This document shows positions 1 to 9,910 of a DNA stretch of 64,000 bases, one piece after another. Position 1 is the stretch's first letter. Each line of letters begins with the position of its first letter. Below the pieces are notes generated by a model. It was not told where the DNA came from. It searched no databases and saw nothing but the letters and a program-made list of their open reading frames with translations. A program made the position numbers and the translations under genes. Source of the stretch: CAIWHR01 sp963724975 (GTDB lineage: Bacteria; Pseudomonadota; Gammaproteobacteria; Burkholderiales; Casimicrobiaceae); contig CAVRXB010000002.1 in assembly GCA_963724975.1 (NCBI GenBank), forward strand, positions 124,001 through 188,000, given 5' to 3'.

Positions 1-2583
1 GTGCTGCAGCTGATCGGCAAATTCCGGACGCTCGGCATGTTCAACGCCGATCTCGATCCGTTGAAGCGGCAGGAAAAGCGCTACATCGCCGACCTCGACA
101 TCGACTCGTATGGTTTCAGCGAAGCCGACATGGACACCGAGTTCGACGTCGGGTCGTTCAAGGCCGGCGCCGAGCGGATGCGTTTGCGCGATCTGATCCA
201 GGCGCTTCGGGATACGTATTGCCGCACGTTCGGCGCCGAATACATGTACATCTCGGATACGCCGGTCAAGCGCTTTGTCCAGCAGCGCCTCGAGCCGATT
301 CGCTCGCGGCCCATCTACACGACGGAGCAAAAACGCAAGATCCTCGAGCGCCTGACCGCTGCGGAAACGCTCGAGCGTTACTTGCACACGCGGTACGTCG
401 GCCAGAAGCGTTTCTCGGTCGAAGGCGGCGAAACGCTGATCCCGATGCTCGATCACCTGATCCAGAAGGCGGGTGCAATCGGCGTCCAGGAGACGGTGAT
501 CGGCATGGCGCACCGCGGCCGCCTCAACGTGCTCGTCAACACCTTCGGCAAGATGCCGGCCGATCTTTTCACCGAATTCGAGGGCAAGCACGCGCAGGAG
601 CTCTCGGCCGGCGACGTGAAGTACCACCAGGGATTTTCGTCCGACGTGGTCACCCCCGGCGGACCGATGCACTTGACGCTCGCATTCAATCCGTCCCATC
701 TCGAGGCGGTCGATCCGGTAGTCGAAGGCTCGGTGCGGGCGCGCCAGCACCGGCGCGGCGACGAGCCGGGCGATCAGGTGCTGCCCGTGCTGATCCACGG
801 CGACGCGGCACTGGCCGGGCAGGGCGTCATCCAGGAAATCCTGAACATGGCGCAGACCCGCGGCTACTACACGGGAGGCACGATCCACATCGTGGTCAAC
901 AATCAGATCGGATTCACGACGTCCGACCCGCGCGACACGCGAGGCACGCTGTATTGCACCGACATCGCGAAGATGGCGGAGGCGCCGATTTTCCACGTCA
1001 ACGCCGACGACCCCGAGGTGTGCCTGCTCGCGATCGAGCTGGCGATGGATTACCGGCATGAATTCCATCGCGACGTATTCATCGATCTCGTCTGTTTCCG
1101 TCGCCTCGGCCACAACGAAGCCGACGAGCCGATGATCACGCAGCCGCTCATGTACAAGCGGATCGCCCAGCATCCGGGCACGCGCAAGCTCTACGCGCAA
1201 GCACTCGAAGGCGAAGGCGTGCTGAAAGCCGACGAAGCCGATGCAATGATCGCGGCGTATCGGGCCGCGATGGACAAGGGCCAGCACACGAACACGACGA
1301 TCCTGTCGAATTACAAGCCGCCGTTCTCGGTCGATTGGTCGCGTTACAAAGGCCGCACGTGGACGGAGCCGTGCGACACGAAGGTGCCGATCGGCACGCT
1401 GAAGGCAGTTGCGAAGGCGGTCACCACCGTGCCCGAGGGATTCAAGGTCCATCCACGCGTCGAGCGCGTGCTCGCTGACCGCCGCGCGATGGGCGAGGGC
1501 AAGCTGCCGCTCGATTGGGGAATGGCCGAGACGCTCGCCTACGGCACGCTTCTGAATCAGGACATCGGCGTGCGGCTCTCGGGCGAAGACACGGGGCGCG
1601 GCACATTTTCGCACCGCCATTCGGTATTGCACGACCAGAAGCGGGAAAAGTGGGACTCCGGCACCTGGGTTCCGCTGGAGCACGTGAAGCCGGGCCAGCC
1701 GGAATTCGAGGTGATCGATTCGGTGCTGACCGAATACGGAGTTCTGGGCTTCGAATACGGCTATTCGACCTCGGATCCGCTGCGCATGGTGATCTGGGAA
1801 GCGCAGTTCGGCGATTTCGCCAACGGCGCGCAGGTCGTCATCGACCAGTTCATCGCTTCGGGCGAAGTGAAGTGGGGGCGCATCTGCGGCCTCGTGCTCC
1901 TGCTTCCGCACGGCTACGAAGGGCAGGGCCCGGAACATTCGTCGGCGCGCCCCGAGCGCTATCTGCAGCTTTGCGCCGAGCACAACATGCAAGTGTGCGT
2001 CCCGTCGACGCCGGCGCAGGTCTATCACATGTTCCGCCGGCAGATGCTGCGCTCCTACCGGCGACCGCTGATCGTGATGACGCCGAAGAGCCTGTTGCGG
2101 CATAAGGAAGCTGTGTCGTCGCTCGACGATCTCGCCAATGGCCAGTTCCACAACGTGATCGGCGAAGTCGAGAAGATCGGGTCGAAGAACGTCCGCCGCG
2201 TGATCCTCTGTTCGGGCAAGGTTTACTACGAGCTCGCCGCGCACCGGCGCGAGAACGGAATCAACGACGTCGCGATCCTCCGGCTCGAGCAACAGTACCC
2301 GTTCCCGCACGCGGAAATGCGCGAGCAGCTTGCGCAGTTCCCCAACGCGACGGAGCTCGTCTGGTGCCAGGAGGAGCCGCAGAACCAGGGCGCGTGGTAC
2401 CGGCTGCGCGCCTATTTTCGCGAGGATGCGCACGCGAATATGCAAGTCGGGTACGCCGGTCGGCCGGTCGCTGCAACGACGGCCGTGGGATACATGTCGA
2501 AGCATCTCGAGCGCCAGAAGAAACTGATCGAGGATGCCTTTGCGCCGGAGCTCGCCGACGGCGAAATGCTCATCCGGACCTGA
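1..2583 (+). CDS. sucA: 2-oxoglutarate dehydrogenase E1 component, 5' end cut by window
   Basis: This is the thiamine-diphosphate-dependent E1 subunit of the cytoplasmic 2-oxoglutarate dehydrogenase complex, which decarboxylates 2-oxoglutarate and passes the succinyl group to the E2 lipoyl arm in the TCA cycle. The 860 visible residues carry the E1 block GMAHRGRLNVL near residue 168, HQGFSSD, and HGDAALAGQGV near residue 267, plus the C-terminal transketolase-like half. Family members are about 930-960 residues long, so roughly 80-100 N-terminal residues lie before the window and the GTG at base 1 is an internal Val codon. It is followed after 15 bases by sucB and then lpd, the usual complex operon. 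Confidence 0.96.
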   Translation: MLQLIGKFRTLGMFNADLDPLKRQEKRYIADLDIDSYGFSEADMDTEFDVGSFKAGAERMRLRDLIQALRDTYCRTFGAEYMYISDTPVKRFVQQRLEPIRSRPIYTTEQKRKILERLTAAETLERYLHTRYVGQKRFSVEGGETLIPMLDHLIQKAGAIGVQETVIGMAHRGRLNVLVNTFGKMPADLFTEFEGKHAQELSAGDVKYHQGFSSDVVTPGGPMHLTLAFNPSHLEAVDPVVEGSVRARQHRRGDEPGDQVLPVLIHGDAALAGQGVIQEILNMAQTRGYYTGGTIHIVVNNQIGFTTSDPRDTRGTLYCTDIAKMAEAPIFHVNADDPEVCLLAIELAMDYRHEFHRDVFIDLVCFRRLGHNEADEPMITQPLMYKRIAQHPGTRKLYAQALEGEGVLKADEADAMIAAYRAAMDKGQHTNTTILSNYKPPFSVDWSRYKGRTWTEPCDTKVPIGTLKAVAKAVTTVPEGFKVHPRVERVLADRRAMGEGKLPLDWGMAETLAYGTLLNQDIGVRLSGEDTGRGTFSHRHSVLHDQKREKWDSGTWVPLEHVKPGQPEFEVIDSVLTEYGVLGFEYGYSTSDPLRMVIWEAQFGDFANGAQVVIDQFIASGEVKWGRICGLVLLLPHGYEGQGPEHSSARPERYLQLCAEHNMQVCVPSTPAQVYHMFRRQMLRSYRRPLIVMTPKSLLRHKEAVSSLDDLANGQFHNVIGEVEKIGSKNVRRVILCSGKVYYELAAHRRENGINDVAILRLEQQYPFPHAEMREQLAQFPNATELVWCQEEPQNQGAWYRLRAYFREDAHANMQVGYAGRPVAATTAVGYMSKHLERQKKLIEDAFAPELADGEMLIRT

Positions 2584-2598
2584 GTGGAAGCCTGAATC

Positions 2599-3855
2599 AT
2601 GCGCGTCGAAGTCAAAGTTCCGCAGTTGCCGGAATCCGTGGCGGAGGCCACGCTCGTCAGCTGGCACAAGCAGCCGGGGGCCGCCGTCAGCCGCGATGAA
2701 AACCTGATCGACGTCGAAACCGACAAGGTCGTGCTCGAGCTTCCCGCACCTGCTTCCGGCGCGCTGGTCGAAATCCTGAAAGGCGACGGCTCCACGGTCG
2801 CGGGACAGGAAGTGATCGCGATCATCGATACGGAAGCGAAAGCAGCCGCAGGCGCAGCGCCGGCTGCGGCGAGCGAAACTTCAAAACCCGCCGCGCCTTC
2901 GCCCGCGCCGGCACCCGGTACCGCGCCGCAATCGACTCTGCAATCCACCGCGTCCGTCACGGCGATGCCCGCTGCTCGCAAGATGATGGCCGACAAGGGC
3001 ATCTCCGCCGCTGAGGTCGCCGGCACGGGTCGCGGCGGTCGCATCACCAAGGGCGATGTCCTCTCTGCTGCGGAAGCGAAGTCGAGCCCTGCGCCCGCGG
3101 CGCCTGCACCTGCTGCCAAAGCACCGGCGGTGCCGCAGCCTGTCGCACTCGGCAACCGCCCCGAGCAGCGCGTGCCGATGTCGCGGCTGCGTCAGCGTGT
3201 CGCCGAGCGCCTTGTGCAATCGCAGTCGACGGCGGCGATCCTCACGACGTTCAACGAAGTCAACATGCAGCCGGTGATCGAGCTCCGCAACAAGTACAAG
3301 GAGCGCTTCGAGAAGGAACACGGCGTGAAGCTCGGCTTCATGGGCTTCTTCGTGAAGGCGGCGGTGCATGCACTGAAGAAATTTCCCGCCGTGAACGCGT
3401 CGATCGACGGCGCCGACATCGTGTACCACGGCTATTTCGACATCGGCATCGCGGTGGGCAGTCCGCGCGGGCTCGTCGTGCCGATACTGCGCGATGCGGA
3501 TCAGCTCTCGATCGCGGAAATCGAGGCGAAGATCGCCGATTTCGGCAAGCGGGCGCAAGACGGCAAGCTGACGGTCGAAGACCTGACCGGCGGCACGTAC
3601 ACGATCAGCAACGGCGGCGTGTTCGGCTCGATGCTGTCCACACCCATCATCAATCCGCCGCAATCGGCGATCCTCGGCGTCCACGCGACGAAGGAGCGCG
3701 CGGTGGTCGAGAACGGGCAGATCGTGATACGGCCGATGAACTACCTCGCGCAGTCATACGACCACCGGATCATCGACGGCCGCGAGGCGGTGCTGTCGCT
3801 TGTCGCGATCAAGGAAGCGCTCGAGGACCCGGCGCGGCTGCTACTTGATCTTTGA
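2599..3855 (+). CDS. sucB: Dihydrolipoyllysine succinyltransferase, E2 of 2-oxoglutarate dehydrogenase
   Basis: E2 forms the core of the 2-oxoglutarate dehydrogenase complex and moves the succinyl group from E1 to CoA. The 418-residue protein has one lipoyl domain (residues 1-77, lipoylated Lys43 in ETDKV), an Ala/Pro-rich linker, an E3/E1-binding peripheral domain (about 115-155, with ARKMMADKGI), a second Ala/Pro linker, and the catalytic acetyltransferase domain ending with the active-site SYDHRIIDG motif. Length and single lipoyl domain fit SucB rather than AceF. The ATG at 2599 follows a purine-rich stretch just after the sucA stop. The lpd gene follows 69 bases downstream. Confidence 0.96.
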   Translation: MRVEVKVPQLPESVAEATLVSWHKQPGAAVSRDENLIDVETDKVVLELPAPASGALVEILKGDGSTVAGQEVIAIIDTEAKAAAGAAPAAASETSKPAAPSPAPAPGTAPQSTLQSTASVTAMPAARKMMADKGISAAEVAGTGRGGRITKGDVLSAAEAKSSPAPAAPAPAAKAPAVPQPVALGNRPEQRVPMSRLRQRVAERLVQSQSTAAILTTFNEVNMQPVIELRNKYKERFEKEHGVKLGFMGFFVKAAVHALKKFPAVNASIDGADIVYHGYFDIGIAVGSPRGLVVPILRDADQLSIAEIEAKIADFGKRAQDGKLTVEDLTGGTYTISNGGVFGSMLSTPIINPPQSAILGVHATKERAVVENGQIVIRPMNYLAQSYDHRIIDGREAVLSLVAIKEALEDPARLLLDL

Positions 3856-3924
3856 TCTGCGGCCTCCGTCGCGTAAGACGAAAACCGAGGGGGATGATGC
3901 ACTCGCGCATTTCGAAAGTGCGAT

Positions 3925-5355
3925 ATGTCTGAACAATTCGACGTGGTCGTGATCGGCGCCGGTCCCGGCGGCTACATCGCTGCGATTCGCGCCGCGCAGC
4001 TCGGCCTGAAGACCGCATGTATCGACGATTGGTCGCGCGCCGACGGCAAGCCCGCGCCGGGCGGCACCTGCACCAACGTCGGCTGCATTCCGTCGAAAGC
4101 GCTGCTGCAATCGTCGGAGAATTACGAGCACGCGGGTCATGCATTCGCCGACCACGGGATCGAGGTGAAGGGTCTCGCGATCGACGTCGCGAAGATGCTC
4201 GCACGCAAGGAAAAGGTCGTCGCCCAGAACAACGAGGGCATCCTTTTCCTCTTCAAGAAAAACAAGGTGACGTTCTTCCACGGCGTCGGATCTTTCACCG
4301 GCGGCAGTGCGGAAGCGGGATGGACGATTGCGGTCGCCGGGACGACGCCTGCCGAACTGACTGCGAAGCACGTGATCGTCGCCACCGGCTCGAAGCCTCG
4401 GCCGCTGCCGAATGTCGCCATCGACAACAAGCTCGTCCTCGACAACGAAGGCGCGCTCGCTATTCCGGGAGTCCCGAAGCGACTCGGCGTCGTCGGCGCC
4501 GGCGTCATCGGCCTCGAGATGGGCAGCGTGTGGCGGCGGCTCGGCTCGCAGGTGACGGTGCTGGAGGCGCTGCCGACGTTTCTGGGGGTTGCCGATGACG
4601 CGGTGGCGCGGGAGGCGCAGCGTGTGTTCGCGAAGCAAGGTCTCGCGATTCAATTGGGTATCGCAATCACCAAGGTGACCGTCGGCAAGCGTGACGTGGC
4701 CGTCGAATGGAAGGATGCCGCAGGCAAGCCAGCAACCGCGACGTTCGATGCGCTGATTGTGTCGATCGGCCGGATTCCACACACCGCCCAACTCGGCGCC
4801 GACAAGGTCGGACTCGCACTCGATGAGCGCGGATTCGTCACCGTCGACGGCGAGTGCCGGACCAATCTTGGCAATGTCTGGGCCATCGGCGACGTCGTGC
4901 GCGGACCCATGCTCGCGCACAAGGCCGAGGATGAAGGGGTGGCGGTTGCGGAGCGCATCGCGGGCCAGCACGGCCATGTCGACTTCAACACCATCCCGTG
5001 GGTGATCTACACATCGCCGGAGATCGCATGGGTCGGCAAGACCGAGCAGCAGTTGAAGTCCGAGGGCGTCGCCTACAAGGCGGGGCGCTTTCCGTTTTCC
5101 GCCAACGGCCGCGCGCGGGCGATGGGCGACACAACGGGCTTCGTCAAGATTCTCGCCGACGCCGCCAGCGATCGCATTCTCGGCATGCACGTCATCGGTC
5201 CCTTTGCGTCGGAGCTGATCGCCGAAGGTGTCGTCGCGATGGAATTCGGCGCGGCGAGCGAAGATCTCGCGCGCATTTGTCACGCCCATCCGTCGCTGTC
5301 GGAGGCCACCCGCGAGGCGGCGCTGGCCGTCGATGGCCGGACGCTCAATCTCTGA
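3925..5355 (+). CDS. lpd: Dihydrolipoamide dehydrogenase, E3 component
   Basis: This FAD flavoprotein reoxidises the dihydrolipoyl group of the 2-oxo acid dehydrogenase E2 and reduces NAD+. Visible features are the N-terminal FAD-binding GAGPGG (residues 11-16), the redox-active disulfide Cys49/Cys54 in GGTCTNVGCIPSK, the NAD-binding GAGVIG near residue 193, and the C-terminal HAHPSLSE with the catalytic His455-Glu460 pair. Its 476 residues are typical. It is third in the sucA-sucB-lpd operon, so it most likely serves the 2-oxoglutarate complex. Confidence 0.96.
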   Translation: MSEQFDVVVIGAGPGGYIAAIRAAQLGLKTACIDDWSRADGKPAPGGTCTNVGCIPSKALLQSSENYEHAGHAFADHGIEVKGLAIDVAKMLARKEKVVAQNNEGILFLFKKNKVTFFHGVGSFTGGSAEAGWTIAVAGTTPAELTAKHVIVATGSKPRPLPNVAIDNKLVLDNEGALAIPGVPKRLGVVGAGVIGLEMGSVWRRLGSQVTVLEALPTFLGVADDAVAREAQRVFAKQGLAIQLGIAITKVTVGKRDVAVEWKDAAGKPATATFDALIVSIGRIPHTAQLGADKVGLALDERGFVTVDGECRTNLGNVWAIGDVVRGPMLAHKAEDEGVAVAERIAGQHGHVDFNTIPWVIYTSPEIAWVGKTEQQLKSEGVAYKAGRFPFSANGRARAMGDTTGFVKILADAASDRILGMHVIGPFASELIAEGVVAMEFGAASEDLARICHAHPSLSEATREAALAVDGRTLNL

Positions 5356-5368
5356 TCGGCCAGCACTT

Positions 5369-6517
5369 GTGAGCGGCGGCGGCATCGAAGGCGACGTTGC
5401 GCCGCGTCACGACGCCTTTGTCGACTGGCTCGAGCCACTGCTCGCGGCCCGCGGCACGACGCTCGACCATTCGCAGCTTGCGGCATTCGACCGGCTGGAG
5501 CTCCTCGCGACGGAGCTGGAGGCGTTCCGCGCCGCACGTCAGTCGACGTTGACGAAAATCTTCATGCCGCCGGACGTTCCCCGCGGTGTGTACCTGTGGG
5601 GCGGGGTCGGGCGCGGCAAGAGCTTCCTGATGGACGGTTTCTTCATTTCGGTGGCAATACGCCGCAAGACGCGCGTCCATTTCCACGTCTTCATGCGCGC
5701 AGTCCACGAAGAGCTCGCGACGCTGAAAGAGGAGGAAGACCCTCTCGCGCTCGTCGCCGCGCGTATCGCGCAACGCCATCGTCTCATCTGCTTCGACGAG
5801 TTCCATGTCTCGGACATCGCCGACGCGATGATCCTGGGCCGCCTGCTCGCGGCGTTGTTCACGCACGGCGTCGTGTTCGTGATGACCTCGAATTACCCGC
5901 CAGAGGGCCTGTGGCCGGACGGGCTCCTGCGCGAGCGCTTCCTGCCGGCGATCGCGCTGATCAACGAGTGGCTGGACGCGGTGGAGGTCGACGGCGGCAT
6001 CGACTACCGGCTGCGCGTGCTCGAGCACGCCAGGACGTATCTTTCGCCGCTCGGAACCGACGCCGATGCCGCGCTCGAGGTGGCCTTCGACCAGATGCGA
6101 AGCGGTCCCGACGAGCCGTCGAAGTTCACGGTCGAGGGGCGCACGCTCGTCGCCCGCAGGCGCGCGGGTAGCGCGGTATGGTTCGATTTCGCGGCGCTGT
6201 GCGATGGGCCGCGGTCGCAGCGCGACTATCTCGAGCTCGCCCGCAGCTACGCCGTCATTTTCCTGTCCGGAGTCCCGGCGATGACGGCCGACATGGGCGA
6301 CCGGGCGCGGCGCTTCACGTGGCTGGTGGACATCCTGTACGATCATCGGGTGAAGCTTCTGATCTCGGCCGCCGTTCTTCCTGCGGCCCTCTACCGCGCC
6401 GGACCGAACCACCAGGAGTTCGCGCGCACCGTCAGCCGCCTCGTCGAAATGCAATCCCGCGATTACATGGCGTTGCCGCACGTGGCGGCGCTGTCCGGCG
6501 ACGCGCGTATCGTCTGA
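5369..6517 (+). CDS. zapE: Cell-division ATPase ZapE (AFG1-like)
   Basis: An AFG1/ZapE-family P-loop ATPase of 382 residues. In E. coli ZapE associates with the Z-ring, and yeast Afg1 acts in mitochondrial protein quality control. The sequence shows Walker A GGVGRGKS (residues 78-85), a Walker B block CFDEFHVSD, and the family segment GVVFVMTSNYPP. The open frame reaches back into lpd, but the GTG at 5369, 14 bases after the lpd stop, gives the family's usual N terminus. Placement directly after lpd is common in Betaproteobacteria; a metabolic link to the complex is not implied. Confidence 0.9.
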   Translation: MSGGGIEGDVAPRHDAFVDWLEPLLAARGTTLDHSQLAAFDRLELLATELEAFRAARQSTLTKIFMPPDVPRGVYLWGGVGRGKSFLMDGFFISVAIRRKTRVHFHVFMRAVHEELATLKEEEDPLALVAARIAQRHRLICFDEFHVSDIADAMILGRLLAALFTHGVVFVMTSNYPPEGLWPDGLLRERFLPAIALINEWLDAVEVDGGIDYRLRVLEHARTYLSPLGTDADAALEVAFDQMRSGPDEPSKFTVEGRTLVARRRAGSAVWFDFAALCDGPRSQRDYLELARSYAVIFLSGVPAMTADMGDRARRFTWLVDILYDHRVKLLISAAVLPAALYRAGPNHQEFARTVSRLVEMQSRDYMALPHVAALSGDARIV

Positions 6518-6559
6518 GCCGGTCCCACTCGATTCGCCCGCATCCCGAAGGAGACTCCC

Positions 6560-7564
6560 GTGCAGAAATTCAAGGCCTACCGCACGTTCCAGGAAAACGA
6601 CGCCGTCGTGAGCCGCTTTGTCGAGATGAGCGCCGACGAGCTCGACCCGGGCGAAGTCGTCGTGCGGACCAAATATTCGACGATCAACTACAAGGATGCG
6701 CTCTCGTACAACGGGGCCGGCAAGATCATGCGCAAGTACCCGACCAACGCAGGCATCGACATGGCGGGCACCGTCGAGAGTTCAACCGACGCGCGGTGGA
6801 AGCGCGGCGACAAGGTGATCGTCCATGCGTATGACCTCGGCGTCGCCCACGATGGCGGTTACGCAGAGTTCGTTCGCGTTCCCGGCGACTGGATCGTGCG
6901 GCGGCCGGAAAGCATGACCGCGTTCGACGCGATGACGCTCGGCACCGCCGGTTTCACGGCAGCGCAGGCGATCATGCTGATGGAGCACAACGGCCTGAAG
7001 CCGGACAACGGTCCGGTGGCGGTCACGGGCGCGACAGGTGGCGTGGGATCGGTGGCGGTCGAGATCCTCGCCAAGACCGGCTACGAGGTCGTCGCCATTA
7101 CGGGCAAGAAAGAGGGAACGAGCTACCTCAAGGCTCTCGGTGCGAAGGACGTGATGCTGCGCCAGTCGATCGACCTTTCGAAAATTCGCCCATTGGACAA
7201 ATCCACATGGGCCGGCGCGATCGACAATCTCGGCGGCGATATCTTGGCGTGGCTCCTGTCGACGATGAAGGTCGGCGGCGTCGCAAGCGCGGTCGGGCTC
7301 GCGTCGAGCATGAAGCTCAATACGAGCGTCGCGCCGTTCATCCTGCGCGGGGTCGCGCTTCTTGGCGCCGACAGCGCGAATTGCGACATGTCGACGCGGC
7401 AGAAGATCTGGAACAAGCTTGCCGTCGAGTGGCGCCCGGATCAGGTCCACGATCAGGTACGGACGATCGACTTCGACGAGCTGCCCACGCACTTCGACGC
7501 CTACATCAAGGGCATGGTGCGCGGGCGTACGGTCGTGCGTATCGCGCCTGACACGCATCCGTAG
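6560..7564 (+). CDS. acuI: Acrylyl-CoA reductase / YhdH-type quinone oxidoreductase
   Basis: A zinc-free medium-chain dehydrogenase/reductase of 334 residues, closest to the YhdH/AcuI group, which reduces acrylyl-CoA to propionyl-CoA with NADPH. The N-terminal GroES-like domain contains the family segment STINYKDAL, and the Rossmann domain carries VTGATGGVGS near residues 153-162. Metal-binding cysteines of zinc ADHs are absent. A good ribosome site (gaaggaga) precedes ATG... the chosen start is the GTG at 6560. PrpE, which handles propionate, lies 5.7 kb downstream, so a propionyl-CoA role is plausible. The exact substrate cannot be read from sequence alone. Confidence 0.82.
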   Translation: MQKFKAYRTFQENDAVVSRFVEMSADELDPGEVVVRTKYSTINYKDALSYNGAGKIMRKYPTNAGIDMAGTVESSTDARWKRGDKVIVHAYDLGVAHDGGYAEFVRVPGDWIVRRPESMTAFDAMTLGTAGFTAAQAIMLMEHNGLKPDNGPVAVTGATGGVGSVAVEILAKTGYEVVAITGKKEGTSYLKALGAKDVMLRQSIDLSKIRPLDKSTWAGAIDNLGGDILAWLLSTMKVGGVASAVGLASSMKLNTSVAPFILRGVALLGADSANCDMSTRQKIWNKLAVEWRPDQVHDQVRTIDFDELPTHFDAYIKGMVRGRTVVRIAPDTHP

Positions 7565-7663
7565 CAAAAGCTCCGGGAAGCGTCCGTTCAAGACCTCGCC
7601 CAGTGTGATTCTCGCCGACGCCGAACCCGCGCGGGCTGACCATGCCCCGTGCGCGGAAAGAAC

Positions 7664-9910
7664 ATGAGGCTGGCGGCGGTTCTCGACCAGGCCGTTAAAG
7701 CGACTCGGGCCCGGCCTGCGGGCCTGCTTGCCCTGATGTGGCTGATCGCCGCAATTCCGTGGCTCACGGGGACAAGGACGGTCCCCTACGACGCCAAGGA
7801 CGAGTTCTACCCCGGTGTCGTGTTCACCGTGAATAGCCTTGTGCGCGGCGAGGCGCCCTTCTGGAATCCATATCTCTACTCGGGCTACCCGTCATTCGCC
7901 GATCCGCAGGCGATGACATTTTCACCGAGCGTGGTCCTACCGATGCTGTTTTCGCACGGCATCATATGGTTCGACGTCGTCATCCTTCTGCACCTTTTGT
8001 TTGGCGGACTGGGGATTCTGCGTCTCGGCACGTCGTATGGCTGGAGGAACAGCTCTTCTCTCGTCACGGCGATTATCTTCATGTTCGGCGGTGTGGCGGC
8101 GTCGCGCTTGCAGCACACGCCGATCATTGTCACGTGGGCGTTTCTTCCATGGGTATTCGTTTCGATTCGAGCGATATTCGAGACTCGCTCGTGGCGATGG
8201 GTCGCAGGCCTCAGTTTGGCGCTCGGCCTCAGCGCACTTCAGCTCACGCATGTCACCTATATCTTTCTGCTCATCGTAATCGCGTATGCCACTTACCGGT
8301 TGGTTGGCGCGGCGCTTTCGGAAGGCCCTCGCCGGACGCTGGCCGTCGGAGGCCAATTCGCGGTGGGGGTCGCTCTCGCCCTCCTGATTGCTGCGCCACA
8401 GGTCGTCGCAACGCTAAATGTCCTTCCCTACGCGAACCGAGGGCTGTTCGATTTTGCCTCCGCGACGGCCAATTCTCTTTCGCCGAGAGCGTACCTCACA
8501 CTGTTGTCGCCCAATGTTCTCGGCAATCTGAGGGGCCAATATGTCGGCCCGAACGACATCACCGAGACCTACTTCTATCTCGGCGCGTTTCCACTGGCGC
8601 TTCTGCTCGGTGGCCTATCGGGCCTGAGACCGGGCGTGAGCCGCGACGAGACATGGTTCTGGACCTTGGTGCTCGCGTTCTCGGTCGTTTATACGCTGGG
8701 GCGCGCAACGCCGGTCTTCGCCTGGCTGCACGAGTATCTGCCGGGCGTCTCCTACTTTCGTCGTCCCACCGATGCGGCTTTCCTGTTCGTCTTCTGCGCG
8801 GCTATGCTCGTTGGTGGCTCAATCGATCAAGGCTGGGAAGACGCCACCGACCGCAGCGGAGCCACGCGCGTGCGCGCTCTCGGCGTAATCACTGGCGTGC
8901 TCTTCGTTGCCGCGATCTTGATTTGCGTCTGGCACGACTCGTCGCCTTCGTTGTTCAGTCTTGGGTTCCTCGGGGCAGGCCTTTTCTGCTTCGCGCGGAT
9001 GCGCGTCGGTCCGCACGCCGGCCTCTGGTCCGCCGCACTGGTAGTGTCGATTTTCGTCGACCTCAGAATTCACAATGTGGCAAATCGTCTGAACGCGCAT
9101 CGCACGGGCGAGTATCTGGCGAGTACATCGCTGAAACACAACGATACGATGCGCTTCCTCACCCGGCGCTTGCATTCGGATGGCTACTATCGAGCCGAGC
9201 TGCGAACGGGAGTGAGCGAGCTTAATGCGCCGGAGGCCATGGGGATCGCTTCCATTGCCGGATTGAATCCGCTGGTGCTACGCGATTACGTCGCTTTCGT
9301 CGGCTTGGGCACGGAACCACTCATAGCACGCAACGCTTCGGGCGTCTTCGAATCCTATGGCAGCAAGATCAACGATTTATTGGGCGTGCGGTATCTCGTC
9401 GCTCTCGACGCCGTTCGGTCGTCGATCGAACCCGGACTGGGCCCGGGCTACCGGATCGTCGCGGAGCTCGACGGGCGCGTCGTATGGGAGAATCGGAATG
9501 CACTGCCGCGCGTGCTGCGGCCGCGGCACGCAATTTCCGCACCCGCCCCATCGGCGTATACAGCAGTCATGCTTGACTCGGTCGAGCTCCAGGACACCGC
9601 GTACATCGAGGCACCCGATGACGTATTAACGACGTGTGCCGGCGGACGCGCCGACAGCGCGGGAATCGTTCGGTATTCGAACAACGAGGTGGTCATCGCT
9701 GTGCAGACGGACCGTCCTGCCTGGATCGTGCTGAACGATGTTTTCTTCGACGGCTGGCATGCCGAAATAACCGGGGGCTCGCTCCCGATATATCGTGCCA
9801 ACGGCATATTTCGTGCGGTCTGCGTTCCGGCGGGACGACACTCGCTGCGATTCGTGTTTGACCCCTTTCGCGATTGGTTGCGAAGGCTTCGGGAGGCAAT
9901 CGATCGCTGA
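7664..9910 (+). CDS. YfhO-like polytopic membrane protein (glycan assembly)
   Basis: A 748-residue integral membrane protein resembling the YfhO family, which in Gram-positives glycosylates lipoteichoic acid. The N terminus has a first membrane helix, then a loop with the family-type pattern APFWNPYLYSGYP. About a dozen hydrophobic segments follow to residue 460. A soluble C-terminal part ends in a block typical of YfhO relatives (FFDGWHAEI, then IYRANGIFRAV and VPAGRHSLRFVF). The ATG at 7664 follows GGAAAG; an in-frame GTG at 7649 is the alternative. It probably transfers or flips a lipid-linked sugar, consistent with the glycosyltransferase gene nearby; no acceptor can be named. Confidence 0.72.
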   Translation: MRLAAVLDQAVKATRARPAGLLALMWLIAAIPWLTGTRTVPYDAKDEFYPGVVFTVNSLVRGEAPFWNPYLYSGYPSFADPQAMTFSPSVVLPMLFSHGIIWFDVVILLHLLFGGLGILRLGTSYGWRNSSSLVTAIIFMFGGVAASRLQHTPIIVTWAFLPWVFVSIRAIFETRSWRWVAGLSLALGLSALQLTHVTYIFLLIVIAYATYRLVGAALSEGPRRTLAVGGQFAVGVALALLIAAPQVVATLNVLPYANRGLFDFASATANSLSPRAYLTLLSPNVLGNLRGQYVGPNDITETYFYLGAFPLALLLGGLSGLRPGVSRDETWFWTLVLAFSVVYTLGRATPVFAWLHEYLPGVSYFRRPTDAAFLFVFCAAMLVGGSIDQGWEDATDRSGATRVRALGVITGVLFVAAILICVWHDSSPSLFSLGFLGAGLFCFARMRVGPHAGLWSAALVVSIFVDLRIHNVANRLNAHRTGEYLASTSLKHNDTMRFLTRRLHSDGYYRAELRTGVSELNAPEAMGIASIAGLNPLVLRDYVAFVGLGTEPLIARNASGVFESYGSKINDLLGVRYLVALDAVRSSIEPGLGPGYRIVAELDGRVVWENRNALPRVLRPRHAISAPAPSAYTAVMLDSVELQDTAYIEAPDDVLTTCAGGRADSAGIVRYSNNEVVIAVQTDRPAWIVLNDVFFDGWHAEITGGSLPIYRANGIFRAVCVPAGRHSLRFVFDPFRDWLRRLREAIDR